64,000 nucleotides of DNA from JAGQVA01 sp041391725 (GCA_041391725.1 JAWKNL010000018.1:1-64000); one strand, 5' to 3'; counted from the first letter of the stretch, positions 40,085 to 50,512 are shown. The notes: generated by a model from the sequence alone, not told the origin. Translations and numbers: made by a program.

Positions 40085-40954
40085 ATGCCTTGCCCGGCAT
40101 GGGAAAATTTTTACCTCTTTTTTTTATATAACGGCCTCTGTGAGAAAAGTTACAGTTGCATCCCTGAACAATATTCGCTTTTTTGGGGTGGTGAAAGACC
40201 AAACAATACCTTTTTGAGCAAGCTTTTTTTTCATATTGGCCGTTACTTTCTTCTGCTGGGAGGAATGTTTAAGACATTGGAAAAGCCGTTGGTCTATTAC
40301 CGTCTGGCAATGTCGGAAGTGACCTCCATGATTTTGGGCAGCCTTACCATTGTTGTAATCATTTCTGTATTTATCGGAGCAGTCAGTACCCTTCAGACAG
40401 CTTACCAGTTGGTCACCAGTCTGGTTCCCAACTCGATCATTGGCTCTGTTGTGTCTGCCACCACTTTGCTGGAGCTTTCTCCAACGGTGCTTACCTTTAT
40501 CCTTGCCGGTAGGATTGGTTCCAAAATCGCCTCTGAGATCGGGACAATGCGGGTAACTGAGCAGATTGACGCCCTTGAAGTCATGGGCATTAACAGTGGT
40601 GCGTATCTCATCCTGCCCAAAATCGCCGCCGGACTGATCGCACTTCCTGTACTGGTTTCTGTATCTGCTTTTCTCGCGCATCTGGGGGGAATGGTTGCAG
40701 GAGACCTTTCGGGGGCTGTCACCAGCCTGGAGTTTACGATTGGCGTGCAGACCTATTACGATCCCTATCAGGTCATTGTAATGTACGTAAAGGCCTTTAC
40801 CTTTGGGATGATTATAACCACAGTGTCTGCCTATCAAGGGTTTTATACAGAAGGCGGCGCACTTGAAGTGGGAGCCTCCAGTACAAAGGCGGTCGTTTAC
40901 AGTTGCCTGAGTATGGTGCTTGCCGATTATCTGATTGCCGAAATTATGCTTTAA
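40085..40954 (+). CDS. MlaE-type ABC transporter permease
   Basis: Inner-membrane permease of the MlaE/YrbE family, which moves phospholipids or other lipids between membranes. The family core is clear: VVIISVFIGAVSTLQTAYQL, LELSPTVLTFILAGRIGSKIASEIGTM and EQIDALEVMGINSGAYLILPKI, with about five membrane segments. The first ~43 residues from the ATG at 40085 are unlike the family; a TTG at 40214, giving LSKLFFHIGRYFLLLGGMF, is a likely true start. The ATPase (MlaF) and MCE substrate-binding (MlaD) genes that normally follow are absent; the next gene is an alpha-2-macroglobulin. Confidence 0.88.
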   Translation: MPCPAWENFYLFFLYNGLCEKSYSCIPEQYSLFWGGERPNNTFLSKLFFHIGRYFLLLGGMFKTLEKPLVYYRLAMSEVTSMILGSLTIVVIISVFIGAVSTLQTAYQLVTSLVPNSIIGSVVSATTLLELSPTVLTFILAGRIGSKIASEIGTMRVTEQIDALEVMGINSGAYLILPKIAAGLIALPVLVSVSAFLAHLGGMVAGDLSGAVTSLEFTIGVQTYYDPYQVIVMYVKAFTFGMIITTVSAYQGFYTEGGALEVGASSTKAVVYSCLSMVLADYLIAEIML

Positions 40955-40987
40955 TACGCAAATGAATATCTTCACCCCAATTCAGCT

Positions 40988-43900
40988 ATGAAACGAAAAT
41001 TTCTCCTGCCCTTTTTTGCTCTGATTATTGTGATTGTTGCGGGTATGTGGTACGGGATTTCCTCCCGCTACAACCAGTCTGTTACCTATGATACGGGCTT
41101 CAATGATTACCTTTCGGCTTATACCGCGGGGGAAATCAGCCGTACTTCTGCAATCAGGATTCGCTTTGCCTATGATATCGCCAACCCCGACCGGGTAGGC
41201 GAACCGCTCGAAAAGAGCCCCTTTGTATTTTCTCCATCTATTTCCGGAAAAACGGTCTGGACCGATACACGCACCCTGGAATTTCAGCCAGACAATCCCC
41301 TGCCCAGTGGCACTATTTATCGGGGCGATCTGGATATGCGTCAGATTATCCGCGAAATCCCTTCAAACCTGGGGAATTTTCCTTTCCGGTTTGCCAGTCG
41401 CAGACAGAATATGGCTGTGAATCTTACCTCAATTCGCCCTCTGGGCCAGGCCGATCAACGCTGGCAGCAGATTTCGGGTGTCGTAAAAACGGTGGATTTC
41501 GCGCCGGATGAAAATGTTGAAAAGCTGCTGGAAGCCGCTGTCAAAGGAAAACCTCTATCCATACGATGGGCACATAAAGGTTCGAAAAATGAGCACACTT
41601 TCTTCATAGACAGCCTGGAAAGAAAAGAAAATGCATATGAAGTGGCTCTTACCTGGAGCGGGAAAAAAATTGAAGCAGATACACGGGGCAACAAAGCCAT
41701 ACCCGTACCTGCTTTGGGCAGTTTTTACCCGGTACAGACCTATACATTCAACCGCCCTGATCCCTATATTGTGCTGGAGTTTTCCAATCCTGTGAAAAAA
41801 GATCAGGACTTAAACGGGATGATTTCCCTGAGAGATATTCCCCTGCGGTTTTCCATTGAAGCTAACCGCATCCGCGTCTATCCCGGAAAACAAATTTCGG
41901 GCCCTGTAGAGATCAAAGCCGAACCGGGTATTCTGGGAGAAGAAAATGAAAAACTGAATATCCCTTTCAGAGAAAATATCATCTTTAGCGAAGTAAAACC
42001 GGAAGTGCGGCTGATCGGACAGGGTACCATTCTTCCCCGATCCGAAAATTCTCTCCCGCTAGTATTTGAAGCCATAGGACTGAAAGCCATAGATGTGCGG
42101 GTCATCAAAATTTTTGAGAAAAATGTACCCCAGTTTTTGCAGGTAAACCAGCTTGACGGAAACCGCGAGATGAAACGGGTGGGGCAGATGGTTGCCAAAA
42201 AAAGGATAGAGCTCGATAAAAACACAGAACTGGATCTCAACACCTGGAATCGCCATTCGCTGGATATGAGCAGCCTGATTCAGTCCGACCCCGGGGCTAT
42301 TTATGAGGTCTCTCTGGGCTTCAGAAAGTCTTATGCCTATTTTACCTGTGATGAGGATGCGCAGGATAAAGACAAAGATATGCTGGAACTCGAAGAAGGG
42401 TGGTTTACCTACGTAGATGAGTCAGAAGACAGCTATTGGGACTACTATTACGATGACTACGAAGACAGGGAAGATCCCTGTAAGCAGGCATATTACAATA
42501 CCGATCGCATCATTCGCCGTAATATACTCGCCTCCGATCTGGGACTGATTGCCAAACAGGGAAGCCAGGGGGCCTTTTTTGCCGTAACCAATCTGAAAAC
42601 CACACAACCTGTATCCGGTGCAAAACTGGAAGTATATGACTATCAGCATCAGTTGATTACGACTGCTACGACCGATGATAAAGGAATGGTAAGGGCGCAA
42701 TTTGAACGTACGCCTTTCCTGATGGTAGCTAAGGTGGGCGAACAGCGCGGTTATCTCCGGCTGGATGATGGTTCCGCCCTTTCCATGAGTCGGTTTGATA
42801 CGCAGGGGAAAAAATATCAGAAAGGGGTTAAGGGATTTATTTACGGTGAAAGAGGGGTATGGCGCCCTGGTGATCCGATTTACCTTACCTTTATGCTGGA
42901 AGATAAAGAGAAAAGCCTTCCGGCGGGTCATCCCGTGGTATTTGAACTGCTGGATCCCCATGGTCAGGTTGTAGAGAAAATGGTAAGGACAGAGGGAAAC
43001 GGAGGATTTTATCCTTTTCCCACAGCTACTGCTCCTGATGCACCCACCGGCAATTATCTTGCAAGGGTGAAAGTGGGTGGTTCCGTATTTACCCAATCGA
43101 TTAAGGTAGAAACCATTGTGCCCAACCGGCTGAAAATGCAACTCGACTTTGGCGTTCCATTTTTGTCGCGCCAGACCGCAGGTCGTGAGGCAGACCTCAA
43201 GGTTCAGTGGCTGCACGGGGCCATAGCCAAAAACCTGAAGGCCGATGTGAAAGTAACCCTTCAGGACGCTCCACTTTCGTTTGCCAAATATTCTGCCTAC
43301 AATTTTACCGATCCGGTCAGGAAGTTTGATTCGGAAGAAAAAACACTCTTCGACGGATCACTCAATGAACTGGGTATCGCCAAAATTCCCGCAAAAATCA
43401 CGGTAAACAGTGATGCTCCCGGGATGCTGGTAGCCAATTTCAAAGGAAAAGTATTTGAGCCGGGAGGGGGATTTAGTGTGGACAGATTCAGCATGCCCTT
43501 CCATCCCTATGATACCTATGTAGGAATCAAAACCCCCAAAGGCGATGCCGCCCGGGGAATGTTGCTGACCGATACGGACCACAATGTTGAAATAGCCACG
43601 GTGGATAAAGAGGGGAGGCCCGTATCTGGAGAGGTTGAAGTCAAGCTGTATAAGCTGGAATGGAAATGGTGGTGGGACAAATCGGAAGATAATATCGGTA
43701 CCTATCAGGGCAAAGTAAATGCTTCTGAGCTTCAGTCTGCGAAAATCAGAACGGTAAACGGGGCAGCTATCTGGAAACTCAACGTCAAATATCCCGACTG
43801 GGGGAGATATCTCGTGAGGGTTACAGACAAAAACGGACATGCCACCGGTAAAATCATTTATATAGACTGGCCGGGCTGGGCGGGCCGCTCGACGGACAAC

Positions 43901-45010
43901 GAGCGTGGGGGCGCACAAATGCTCAATTTTACTACAGATAAGGAAACCTATGCTGTGGGTGAGACGATCAATCTGAGCATACCTTCCGGGGGCCAGGGAA
44001 GAGCCCTTGTCAGTGTTGAGACCGGCAATAAAATTCTTCAGGCGCACTGGGTGGACGCAGTCAATGGTACTACCCGGTTTGCAATACCTGCTTCAGGAGA
44101 AATGGCGCCCAATGTGTATATCCACGTAACACTTCTTCAACCTCATGCACAAACAGCCAATGACCGCCCCATCCGGTTGTATGGGGTGGTGCCGGTAAAG
44201 GTGGAAGACCCGGCCACACACCTCAACCCCGTGATAGCCATGCCCGACCAGTTGGAGCCTGCTTCCCGGTATGCGGTGAAAGTAAGCGAAAAGAATAGCC
44301 GTGCCATGACCTATACGCTTGCAGTAGTGGACGAGGGGCTTCTGGGACTGACCCGGTTTGAAACGCCCTCACCATGGCAGACTTTCTATCAGCGTGAAGC
44401 GCTGGATGTGCGCACCTGGGATATATACGACCACGTACTGGGCGCTTTTGGCGGTGAAATCAAAAGTATGCTTTCCATCGGTGGTGGTGCAGATTCCGAC
44501 GGCCCTGAAGGCAAAAAACCTGACCGCTTTAAGCCGGTGGTCAAATTTCTTGGCCCGTTTGAGCTGAAAGCCGGCGAGACCCAGACTCACCATATCGATA
44601 TGCCCAACTACGTGGGCGAGGTACGCACCATGGTCGTAGCGGGTTCACCTTCGGGAGCATACGGCAGTGCCGAAAAATCGACCCCTGTGAAGAAACCCCT
44701 GATGGTTCTGGGATCACTGCCCAGGGTACTGGGGCCAGGAGAGCAAGTGTTGCTGCCAGTTACGGTTTTTGCGCTGGAGGATAATATCCGCGAGGTGAAT
44801 GTACGTGTACAGACCGGCAAACAGATGCTGGTGGAAGAAAGCGAAACCCAGTCGCTGCGGTTTTCTGAAACAGGCGAGAAGATGGCTTATTTCAAACTTA
44901 CTGTACTCAATACCCTCGGAAAGGGAACCGTGAAAATCTCCGCTCAGTCAGGCGGACAGACGGCTGTGTATGAAACGGATATAGAAATTCGCACCCCAAT
45001 CCGCGGGTAA
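40988..45010 (+). CDS. Alpha-2-macroglobulin family protein, N-terminal part (frame broken)
   Basis: Large protease-trapping or envelope-defence protein. A single hydrophobic anchor (FFALIIVIVAGMWYGI) is followed by MG-type beta domains; the A2M domain is near the end (YTLAVVDEGLLGLTRFETP). The frame stops at 45008 just after EIRTP, where family members continue NPRVTDVF. That sequence is present in another frame from 44998, and the rest continues in the third frame, so two one-base losses lie within ~30 bases (near 44994-44997 and 45017-45023). The intact product would be about 1,840 residues. Confidence 0.88.
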   Translation: MKRKFLLPFFALIIVIVAGMWYGISSRYNQSVTYDTGFNDYLSAYTAGEISRTSAIRIRFAYDIANPDRVGEPLEKSPFVFSPSISGKTVWTDTRTLEFQPDNPLPSGTIYRGDLDMRQIIREIPSNLGNFPFRFASRRQNMAVNLTSIRPLGQADQRWQQISGVVKTVDFAPDENVEKLLEAAVKGKPLSIRWAHKGSKNEHTFFIDSLERKENAYEVALTWSGKKIEADTRGNKAIPVPALGSFYPVQTYTFNRPDPYIVLEFSNPVKKDQDLNGMISLRDIPLRFSIEANRIRVYPGKQISGPVEIKAEPGILGEENEKLNIPFRENIIFSEVKPEVRLIGQGTILPRSENSLPLVFEAIGLKAIDVRVIKIFEKNVPQFLQVNQLDGNREMKRVGQMVAKKRIELDKNTELDLNTWNRHSLDMSSLIQSDPGAIYEVSLGFRKSYAYFTCDEDAQDKDKDMLELEEGWFTYVDESEDSYWDYYYDDYEDREDPCKQAYYNTDRIIRRNILASDLGLIAKQGSQGAFFAVTNLKTTQPVSGAKLEVYDYQHQLITTATTDDKGMVRAQFERTPFLMVAKVGEQRGYLRLDDGSALSMSRFDTQGKKYQKGVKGFIYGERGVWRPGDPIYLTFMLEDKEKSLPAGHPVVFELLDPHGQVVEKMVRTEGNGGFYPFPTATAPDAPTGNYLARVKVGGSVFTQSIKVETIVPNRLKMQLDFGVPFLSRQTAGREADLKVQWLHGAIAKNLKADVKVTLQDAPLSFAKYSAYNFTDPVRKFDSEEKTLFDGSLNELGIAKIPAKITVNSDAPGMLVANFKGKVFEPGGGFSVDRFSMPFHPYDTYVGIKTPKGDAARGMLLTDTDHNVEIATVDKEGRPVSGEVEVKLYKLEWKWWWDKSEDNIGTYQGKVNASELQSAKIRTVNGAAIWKLNVKYPDWGRYLVRVTDKNGHATGKIIYIDWPGWAGRSTDNERGGAQMLNFTTDKETYAVGETINLSIPSGGQGRALVSVETGNKILQAHWVDAVNGTTRFAIPASGEMAPNVYIHVTLLQPHAQTANDRPIRLYGVVPVKVEDPATHLNPVIAMPDQLEPASRYAVKVSEKNSRAMTYTLAVVDEGLLGLTRFETPSPWQTFYQREALDVRTWDIYDHVLGAFGGEIKSMLSIGGGADSDGPEGKKPDRFKPVVKFLGPFELKAGETQTHHIDMPNYVGEVRTMVVAGSPSGAYGSAEKSTPVKKPLMVLGSLPRVLGPGEQVLLPVTVFALEDNIREVNVRVQTGKQMLVEESETQSLRFSETGEKMAYFKLTVLNTLGKGTVKISAQSGGQTAVYETDIEIRTPIRG

Positions 45011-45059
45011 CCGATGTGTTTTCGCGGAGCTGGCGGGAAATGCTACCTGGGAACAGGCG

Positions 45060-46514
45060 GTGGAGCCCGTCGGAATGCGCGGAACCAGCCGCGGGCGGCT
45101 GGAAGTATCAGCCATTCCTCCGATGAGCCTGGGAAATCGCCTCGATTTCCTGATACACTATCCATATGGATGTATTGAGCAGACAACCTCAGGTGTATTC
45201 CCGCAGGTTTATCTTACCCACCTGCTGCGGCTTTCTCCTTCCCGGAAAGAGGAGGTGGATAAAAATATAAAAGCAGGCATTGCGAGGGTGAAATTGTTTC
45301 AGACTGCTGGCGGCGGATTTGCCTACTGGCCGGGTCAGGCAGAGGTCAACGAATGGGGAACCAATTATGCCGGACATTTTCTTCTCGAAGCAGAAAAAGC
45401 GGGTTATTCACTTCCCGCCGAACTGATGCAAAACTGGAAAATTTATCAGCAGACCAAGGCGCGCGACTGGAACGGCGGTGATGCCGCTGCTTCACTTACA
45501 CAGTCCTACCGCCTGATGCTGCTGGCTTTGGCAGGTTCGCCCGAACTGGGGGCCATGAACAGGATGCGCCAGCGGATGGGCCTTGATGCTGCTGCGCAGT
45601 GGAATCTGGCTACAGCCTATTACCTCGCGGGGCAGCGGGAAGTAGCTCAACAGATGACAAAAACCCTGAATAAAGATGCCAGAAGGTACCGGGAACAAAA
45701 CGGAACATTTGGTTCGACCCTGCGTGATCAGGCTGTGATTTTGCTTGCACTCAGTACCATGGATCGGAAAGCAGAGGCTACCGCACTGGTCAAAACCATT
45801 TCGGACCGGCTGGCTTCTGAAGATCAGCTTACAACCCAGGAAATCGCCTATAGTATGGTGGCCATGGCCAGATATACCGGACAAGGCAGCAACAGTGCCC
45901 GGGTCAAATTTTCATGGAGACTGAACGGGGGAAAATGGGAGGATGTCTCCGAAGAGTCTCCTGTCTGGCAAACCGAACTTGCGGAAGTATCGAAGGGAAA
46001 ACTCGAGCTGAAAAACAAGGGGGGAGCCATACTTTATCCCCGTTTAATCCTTGACGGAATTCCCCAGCAGGAAGATACGACTAGCGCTGCAAACGGGGTG
46101 GCGGTAAGAGTTTCTTACACGACACTTGATGGCCTGTTGCTTGACCCTGCCAAAATCGAGCAGGGAACCGACTTTATAGCTAAAGTGATGGTGAAGAATA
46201 CCGGCGCGACTGATTACGAGCAAATGGCAATTACCCAGATATTTCCTTCGGGATGGGAGATCCACAATACCCGTCTTGACGGATCGGGAGCGGGAGGCGT
46301 AACGCCAACCTGGCAGGATTTCCGGGACGACAGGGTATTCACATTTTACGATCTGAAGCGGTCCAGCACCAAAACTTTCCATGTATTGCTCAACGCCAGC
46401 TATCAGGGACGTTATTATCTGCCTACAGTTGTAACGGGAGCAATGTATGACCCCACCATTCAGGGAAGGCAGGGCGGAAAGTGGATACAGGTAGTGGCTG
46501 CGGCAGGAAACTAG
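45060..46514 (+). CDS. Alpha-2-macroglobulin family protein, C-terminal part (continuation)
   Basis: Continuation of the previous entry; the frame is in fact open from about 45012 (AELAGNATWEQAVEPVG), and the GTG at 45060 is not a real start. It carries the thioester site YPYGCIEQTTSG (Cys-Ile-Glu-Gln near residue 39), which in active family members forms the bond that captures proteases, then the alpha-helical thioester domain (FAYWPGQAEVNEWGTNYAGH) and the C-terminal receptor-like domain. Both halves are otherwise uninterrupted and well conserved, so the break looks recent or artefactual. Bacterial A2M genes are often paired with a penicillin-binding protein 1C gene; none is here. Confidence 0.88.
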   Translation: MEPVGMRGTSRGRLEVSAIPPMSLGNRLDFLIHYPYGCIEQTTSGVFPQVYLTHLLRLSPSRKEEVDKNIKAGIARVKLFQTAGGGFAYWPGQAEVNEWGTNYAGHFLLEAEKAGYSLPAELMQNWKIYQQTKARDWNGGDAAASLTQSYRLMLLALAGSPELGAMNRMRQRMGLDAAAQWNLATAYYLAGQREVAQQMTKTLNKDARRYREQNGTFGSTLRDQAVILLALSTMDRKAEATALVKTISDRLASEDQLTTQEIAYSMVAMARYTGQGSNSARVKFSWRLNGGKWEDVSEESPVWQTELAEVSKGKLELKNKGGAILYPRLILDGIPQQEDTTSAANGVAVRVSYTTLDGLLLDPAKIEQGTDFIAKVMVKNTGATDYEQMAITQIFPSGWEIHNTRLDGSGAGGVTPTWQDFRDDRVFTFYDLKRSSTKTFHVLLNASYQGRYYLPTVVTGAMYDPTIQGRQGGKWIQVVAAAGN

Positions 46515-46525
46515 CAGATGGAAAA

Positions 46526-47833
46526 CTACTTTTGTCTGAAAAAGAGGTTTACCGGTGCGCCGGTAAACCCAAAATTTTCCCTGAGCTGATTTTCCAGATA
46601 ACGCTTGTATGACTCCTGTATGTGTTGCGGGTGGTTGGTGAAAAACAGGAATGTAGGTATCCTGGACGGAATCTGCGTTACGTATTTGATCCGGATAATG
46701 CGCCCCCGGGTTGCGGGAGGGTGATGCCGGTTGATAGCGTCGAGCATTTTCTCATTCAGCTCGTTGGTAGGAATTTTCTTACTCAGATTCTCATAAACAG
46801 CAGAAGCAGATTCAAGGACTTTGATCAGTCTTTGTTTGGTTAATGCTGAGCCAAACACGATGGGAATATCGTTGAAGGGGGCAATCCGCTCGCGGATAAC
46901 TTTTTCAAAATCTCTGGCCGAATTGGTTTCCTTTTCTACGAGATCCCATTTATTTACGAGGATCACTACGCCTTTTTTATTTTTTACAATGAGGCTGAAA
47001 ACGGCAAGGTCCTGGGATTCGATCCCCTGGGTGGCATCTATAAGCAGGATGGCGACATCACAGCTTTCGATAGCCTTTACTGTGCGGAGGGTGGAGTAAA
47101 ATTCAATATTTTCCTGAACCTTTGCTTTTTTCCTCAATCCGGCTGTATCAACCAGTATGATATCCTGCCCAAAGGCCTGAAAGCGCGTATCTGTACTGTC
47201 TCTGGTGGTGCCGGCAACAGGGGTTACAATCTGTACATCCTTTCCCAGCAGGGCGTTGATCATGCTGGATTTGCCGACGTTGGGTTTGCCAATTACAGCA
47301 AATTTCGGGATCCCATCCGTTTCGGTTTCGGGCTTTTCTTCGGGAAGTGCACTTACTATTGCGTCGAGCAGTTCGCCCGTACCGCTTCCATTGATGGCCG
47401 ATACCGGGAAAAGTTCTCCGAGTCCCAGTTCGTAGAACTCGTAACTATCCACGACTTTGTTGGGGGTATCAACCTTATTGGCAGCCAGAAAGACTTTGGT
47501 AGGATTCTGCCTTACAAGTTGAGCAAACGATCTGTCAAGCGGTGTGATACCCGTCTGGGTATCAACCATAAAAATCAGCACATCTGCTTCTTCCATGGCA
47601 ATATGCACCTGTTCCCGGATCGCTTTTTCGAAAATATCTTCTGACTGAGGTACATAACCTCCGGTGTCAATGACGGTGAATTCACGACCGGTCCATTCCG
47701 CTTTTCCATAATTTCGGTCGCGGGTAACCCCGCTCATGTCATCCACGATGGCTTTTCGCTCCTCAATCAGTCGGTTGAAGAGCGTGGATTTGCCTACATT
47801 CGGCCTTCCTACAATTGCTACTATTCCACTCAT
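46526..47833 (-). CDS. der: Ribosome biogenesis GTPase Der (EngA)
   Basis: Two tandem GTPase domains needed for 50S assembly. Domain 1: GRPNVGKST near residue 9, DTGG, NKVD. Domain 2: GKPNVGKSS near residue 180, DTAG, NKWD. A KH-like C-terminal domain follows. 435 residues from the ATG at 47833, which starts MSGIVAIVGRP; eight further upstream codons are open but lack family similarity. It converges with the A2M gene and is downstream of the histidine kinase on the same strand. Confidence 0.97.
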   Translation of the reverse strand: MSGIVAIVGRPNVGKSTLFNRLIEERKAIVDDMSGVTRDRNYGKAEWTGREFTVIDTGGYVPQSEDIFEKAIREQVHIAMEEADVLIFMVDTQTGITPLDRSFAQLVRQNPTKVFLAANKVDTPNKVVDSYEFYELGLGELFPVSAINGSGTGELLDAIVSALPEEKPETETDGIPKFAVIGKPNVGKSSMINALLGKDVQIVTPVAGTTRDSTDTRFQAFGQDIILVDTAGLRKKAKVQENIEFYSTLRTVKAIESCDVAILLIDATQGIESQDLAVFSLIVKNKKGVVILVNKWDLVEKETNSARDFEKVIRERIAPFNDIPIVFGSALTKQRLIKVLESASAVYENLSKKIPTNELNEKMLDAINRHHPPATRGRIIRIKYVTQIPSRIPTFLFFTNHPQHIQESYKRYLENQLRENFGFTGAPVNLFFRQK

Positions 47834-47896
47834 AAACAGCGTGCAAGCTACAAGCAATTAGTGATTTTGCCAAGTCTCAGCATCAGAATCAGGAAT

Positions 47897-50512
47897 TCAG
47901 GCGGCAGATTCAATTTTTTCGAGCTTATGATAGCGTGCGATCATCTGATAAAGGGTGATCGGATCAAATGGTTTGGTCACAATATCATTCATACCCGCAT
48001 CTAAAATCATCTTCAACTCTTCTTCCAGGGCGGAGGCTGTGAGGGCAATAATGGGAAGGCTGGCTATATCGGGTTCAGGTGAATTGCGGATATTCTGCGT
48101 AGCCTCAATACCGTCCATTTCGGGCATATGAATATCCATCAGCACGACATCAAATTTTTCTTTATACACCTGTTCTACGGCATCTTTTCCATTACCGACA
48201 ATGACGGTTCTTATTTTCCATTTTTCCAGAAACTTCCGGGCAATTACCTGATTTATTTTATTGTCTTCCGCCAGCAAAATATTTAGCCCTTCCAGATGTG
48301 TGAATTTCTGCATTTCCTGCCCCGATTCGGACGATTGTTCCACCTTTCTTAATGCAGTTCCGAGTTGCAGATAAAAATAAAATTTGCTCCCTTTTCCCAA
48401 TTTGCTGACCAGACGAATCTCCGAACCCATCAGTTCCAGTAGCTTTTTGGTGATCGACAGCCCCAGGCCGGTACCTCCATACTTTCGGGCCGTATCGGAT
48501 GAAGATTGTGAAAACTGTTCGAATATCAGGTTTTGTTTGTCCTCCGGAATGCCAATTCCTGTATCAATCACCTGAAACAGGATGCCCTGATCGCTGGTGT
48601 TTTCAACACGAATGCTGACCGAACCCTGCTCGGTAAACTTCACCGCATTGCCTACGAGATTGGTCAGTACCTGTCCAAGCCTGACAGGGTCGCCATTATA
48701 GATCTGGTGCAGCGAGGGGTCATAATAATAATCAACGGAGACATTTTTGTCCTGTGCCTTAATCGAAAGTGAATGTGTAATGCCTCTGACCAGCTCATGC
48801 AGGTCGAAGTCAATATGTTCGATAATCAATTTGCCCGAATCAATCTTACTAAAGTCAAGAATATCGTTTATCAGGTTTAGGAGATTGGTTCCTGAGAACT
48901 TCAGCGTCTTGAGATATTCCATCTGGTCGGGTCGTGGCGATTCGTCAAGCAGGAGGTGAGTCATGCCAATCACAGCGTTCATGGGGGTACGGATTTCATG
49001 GCTCATCACAGAGAGAAACTCAGCTTTGGAGCGGGAGGCTTCTTCTGCCAGGTCTTTGGCTGTCTGAAGCTCCACGGCTTGTTGCTGAAGCTGCTGGTGT
49101 GCAATTTTTTTGAATTGGACAAGCCTGAACAAGTAAAAAACCAGTCCCATAGTGAAAATCATGGCGACGATAAAGAAAATCAGAAAAATGCGCTGAATAT
49201 AGATCTTTGTTTTCTGGGACGCCTGTTCCCTTCGGAGGAGGCTGGCCTCGGTTTCGCGTTTTTCCAATTCAAACTGGTGGCGGATACTGGCCGTTTTCTG
49301 AATGCTGTGCTGGTTGATCAGGCTGTCTTTAAATTCCATGTATTGTTTTTGGAAAGAAAAAGCCTGCGCTGTGTTTCCGCTGTTTTCTGCGTAGTCGGTT
49401 CTGAGTTTCAGTGCTTCCACCTTTTGAGAAAGAGAGCCAAACTTCATTGCCAGATCGAAATTTTTCTGGCTAAAATAATTCGCCTTTTCGGGCATCTTCA
49501 TATCGAGGTAGTTGGCACCAAGATTATTGTAGATGTGTATTCTGACAGAAGTTTCGTCGGTTCCTTCGATGAGATCGAGTGCCTGAAACAGATATTCGTT
49601 ACTTTTTTTGTAGTTTTTGGCCTTTCGGTGAACTGCGCCGATATTGTTGAGGAGTAAAACTCTCTGGCTGGTGATATTCAGATCGGTAAATATTTTAAGC
49701 CCGTCTTCGTAATTGATGAGCGCAAATTCATCTTTATCGAGGTTTGAAAATGCAACGCCAAGGTTTATGTAGGCAATTCCCTCAAAATCCTTACGTTCAA
49801 TCTCCTTTGCCATTCGTAGAAAATTGTGAAAATAGTCGAGCGACAGGGAATCCAACTCCTGATCCAGAAAAATCAGTCCCATATTATTGTAGGTAGAAGC
49901 CATCCCGGTTTTATTGCCGGTTTTTTCCCATTCTGTCAATGCTTCCTGTAGCGTTTCGAGGCTGGCGGGGTAATTTCCCGATTTCTGGTAGATCACCCCT
50001 TGTATTTCTTTTACTTCGGCCAGGTGGGAGAGCCCTTTTTCTCCTGCCAACCGGAAAAATATGGTAGCGGAATCGCAATAATCGAGCCCGATGTCATAGG
50101 TGCCCTTGTGATAGGCATTGTTGGCGAGGCGGTAATAAAGTACGCCTACCTGCAGATGATCTCCGGTTGAAGCGTAGAGATCTTTTGAATCAACAAAACA
50201 AGCGGCTGCATCGTCGAAGTGAAGGAGATATTCATTGATATACCCAAACCCGCGGTAAACTTTGGCAATACGGGCGGTGTCTCTCATTTTGAGGGCAAGC
50301 GACTCTGCAAGGCCCAGGTAAAAAATGGCAGAATCTGTGGAGGCGGTAATCCACTGATCGGTAAGGTGAAGATAGGTGATATAACGCGTGGTATCAGCTG
50401 GCTGAGATAACAGTATCTGCTTTAAGCTGTCTTTTTTGGAAATAGTCTGTGTAAATCCCTGCTCACAGAAAAGAAGAATCAATACAGGTAGGAAAACGTA
50501 AGAATGCCTCAT
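47897..50512 (-). CDS. Hybrid sensor histidine kinase with periplasmic TPR repeats and C-terminal receiver
   Basis: 871 residues. Signal peptide ending GFTQ; about seven TPR repeats (ASTYNNMGLIFLDQELD, VLLLNNIGAVHRKAKNY) to residue ~400; one membrane segment FLIFFIVAMIFTMGLVFYLF; a short coiled coil; HisKA with phosphoacceptor His505 in SVMSHEIRTPMNAVIG; HATPase with NLVGNAVKFTEQG, DTGIGIPEDK and GGTGLGLSITKKL; and a receiver domain with Asp793 in VVLMDIHMPEMDG. TPR sensor kinases of this plan are common in Bacteroidota. No separate output regulator is next to it, so phosphotransfer goes to a protein elsewhere. Confidence 0.93.
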   Translation of the reverse strand: MRHSYVFLPVLILLFCEQGFTQTISKKDSLKQILLSQPADTTRYITYLHLTDQWITASTDSAIFYLGLAESLALKMRDTARIAKVYRGFGYINEYLLHFDDAAACFVDSKDLYASTGDHLQVGVLYYRLANNAYHKGTYDIGLDYCDSATIFFRLAGEKGLSHLAEVKEIQGVIYQKSGNYPASLETLQEALTEWEKTGNKTGMASTYNNMGLIFLDQELDSLSLDYFHNFLRMAKEIERKDFEGIAYINLGVAFSNLDKDEFALINYEDGLKIFTDLNITSQRVLLLNNIGAVHRKAKNYKKSNEYLFQALDLIEGTDETSVRIHIYNNLGANYLDMKMPEKANYFSQKNFDLAMKFGSLSQKVEALKLRTDYAENSGNTAQAFSFQKQYMEFKDSLINQHSIQKTASIRHQFELEKRETEASLLRREQASQKTKIYIQRIFLIFFIVAMIFTMGLVFYLFRLVQFKKIAHQQLQQQAVELQTAKDLAEEASRSKAEFLSVMSHEIRTPMNAVIGMTHLLLDESPRPDQMEYLKTLKFSGTNLLNLINDILDFSKIDSGKLIIEHIDFDLHELVRGITHSLSIKAQDKNVSVDYYYDPSLHQIYNGDPVRLGQVLTNLVGNAVKFTEQGSVSIRVENTSDQGILFQVIDTGIGIPEDKQNLIFEQFSQSSSDTARKYGGTGLGLSITKKLLELMGSEIRLVSKLGKGSKFYFYLQLGTALRKVEQSSESGQEMQKFTHLEGLNILLAEDNKINQVIARKFLEKWKIRTVIVGNGKDAVEQVYKEKFDVVLMDIHMPEMDGIEATQNIRNSPEPDIASLPIIALTASALEEELKMILDAGMNDIVTKPFDPITLYQMIARYHKLEKIESAA

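Noticed and set aside
44990..45062. Programmed ribosomal frameshift in the alpha-2-macroglobulin gene
   Set aside because: Two shifts are needed within 30 bases and no slippery heptamer or downstream structure is evident.
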